Source: an uncultured Ellagibacter sp. (lineage in GTDB: Bacteria; Actinomycetota; Coriobacteriia; Coriobacteriales; Eggerthellaceae). From it: a stretch of 22,722 nt of DNA. Location of the stretch: contig CAKUGU010000037.1 of NCBI GenBank assembly GCA_934654815.1, positions 1 to 22,722 on the forward strand, written 5' to 3'. The notes beneath the pieces were generated by a model, which searched no databases, was not told where the DNA came from, and saw nothing but the letters and a program-made list of their open reading frames with translations. Every line of letters starts with the position of its first letter. Within the stretch, counting starts at the first letter, position 1. Both the position numbers and the translations under genes were made by a program. Of this stretch, positions 22,098 through 22,722 are shown piece by piece.

Positions 22098-22722
22098 ATG
22101 ACCAAGAAACCAGCTGAAACCAACGCCTCCGCGGCCTCCGCGGCCGACAAGCCCATCGTCCGCATCTGCGACCTGCATAAGAACTACGACGACCTCGTGG
22201 TTCTGCGCGGCGTCGATCTGGAGGTGAAACGCGGCGAGGTGGTCGTTATCCTCGGGCCTTCAGGCTCGGGCAAGTCGACGCTTCTGCGTTGCGTGAACCT
22301 GCTCGAGCAGCCCACGAGCGGCAAGGTCTTCTTCGAGGACACCGAGATCACGGCGAAGGGCACCGACATCAACGCGATCCGCGCGAAGGTCGGCATGGTG
22401 TTCCAGAGCTTCAACCTGTTCCCGCACCTCACCGCGAAGGGCAACGTCATGCTCGCGCAGCAGAAGGTGCTCAAGCGCTCCAAGGAAGAGGCGGCCAAGA
22501 TCGCGGTCGAGCAACTCACCAAGGTGGGGCTTGCCGAGCGCGTCGACTACAAGCCCTCGCAGCTTTCCGGTGGCCAGCAGCAGCGCGTGGCCATCGCTCG
22601 CGCGCTTGCCATGGATCCGCACGTCATGCTGTTCGATGAGGCGACGAGCGCGCTCGACCCCGAGCTCGTGCGCGACGTCCTGGGCGTCATGAAGGAGCTC
22701 GCGCGCGGCGGCATGACGATGA
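22098..22722 (+). CDS. Polar amino-acid ABC transporter ATP-binding protein (3' truncated by window)
   Basis: The ATPase that powers the preceding permease. 208 codons are visible and the frame is still open at the window end; the family is about 240-260. After a 15-residue Ala-rich lead, the domain has Walker [10 protein letters not shown] (53-61), Q-loop [10 protein letters not shown] (101-110), signature LSGGQQQR (156-163), and Walker B with D-loop [14 protein letters not shown] (176-189). The residue after the catalytic Glu is Ala instead of the usual Pro (DEAT). The ATG at 22098 has GGGGAG eight bases upstream. Confidence 0.96.
   Translation, partial: MTKKPAETNASAASAADKPIVRICDLHKNYDDLVVLRGVDLEVKRGEVVVILGPSGSGKSTLLRCVNLLEQPTSGKVFFEDTEITAKGTDINAIRAKVGMVFQSFNLFPHLTAKGNVMLAQQKVLKRSKEEAAKIAVEQLTKVGLAERVDYKPSQLSGGQQQRVAIARALAMDPHVMLFDEATSALDPELVRDVLGVMKELARGGMTM

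Noticed and set aside
1..22722. CRISPR array, prophage, insertion sequence or defence island
   Set aside because: No regularly spaced repeats, transposase, integrase, phage structural gene or nuclease/helicase cluster found on either strand.

Overview
The window is a dense, GC-rich chromosomal segment with almost all genes on the + strand. Third codon positions are mostly G or C. The gene content (type III glutamine synthetase, a MurT/GatD cell-wall enzyme, LytR-CpsA-Psr protein, 2x[4Fe-4S] aldo/keto reductase, MoeA-like protein, HAIR- and CIRCE-like heat-shock operators) suggests an anaerobic actinomycete, most likely Coriobacteriia/Eggerthellaceae. That placement is inference from gene content, not a database match. 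I see no prophage, IS element, CRISPR array or rRNA.

Layout. 1-748: 3' end of type III glutamine synthetase. 749-3059: htpG behind a near-consensus promoter flanked by a HAIR-like and a CIRCE-like operator. 3081-3262: complete tRNA-Thr(CGU) unit with promoter, gene and terminator. 3417-4388: LysR regulator. 4389-4826: a gene-free stretch with operator-like dyads and a probable C-rich-loop small RNA ending in a strong terminator. 4827-7106: MurT and GatD fused in one polypeptide. 7261-8790: LCP cell-wall ligase, probably translated from a leaderless message. 8883-13069: rlmH, exoA (with an insertion), folE, an ACT-domain protein and a divergent MoeA homologue. 13233-14620: universal stress protein and a DUF2064 transferase whose first codons hold a terminator-like hairpin. 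14621-16403: a long imperfect hairpin, then a minus-strand pair (isochorismatase-like hydrolase and SpoU/TrmH methyltransferase). 16606-18277: coupled mazG and small alarmone synthetase. 18434-19558: aldo/keto reductase under a promoter with MerR-family geometry. 19684-22722: polar amino-acid ABC transporter (lipoprotein, permease with an extra exported domain, partial ATPase).

How genes work together. The MurT-GatD fusion amidates lipid II glutamate and the neighbouring LCP protein attaches glycopolymers to peptidoglycan, so 4.8-8.8 kb is an envelope block. mazG and the alarmone synthetase are four bases apart and may balance (p)ppGpp. The ABC genes form one operon with a terminator after the binding-protein gene, a common way to make more binding protein than membrane subunits. 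No complete undescribed system is evident. The best leads are the small RNA at about 4578-4715, the dual heat-shock operators at htpG, the hairpin/SD repeat at 13691-13776, the MerR-type promoter at 18377, and the domain-extended permease.
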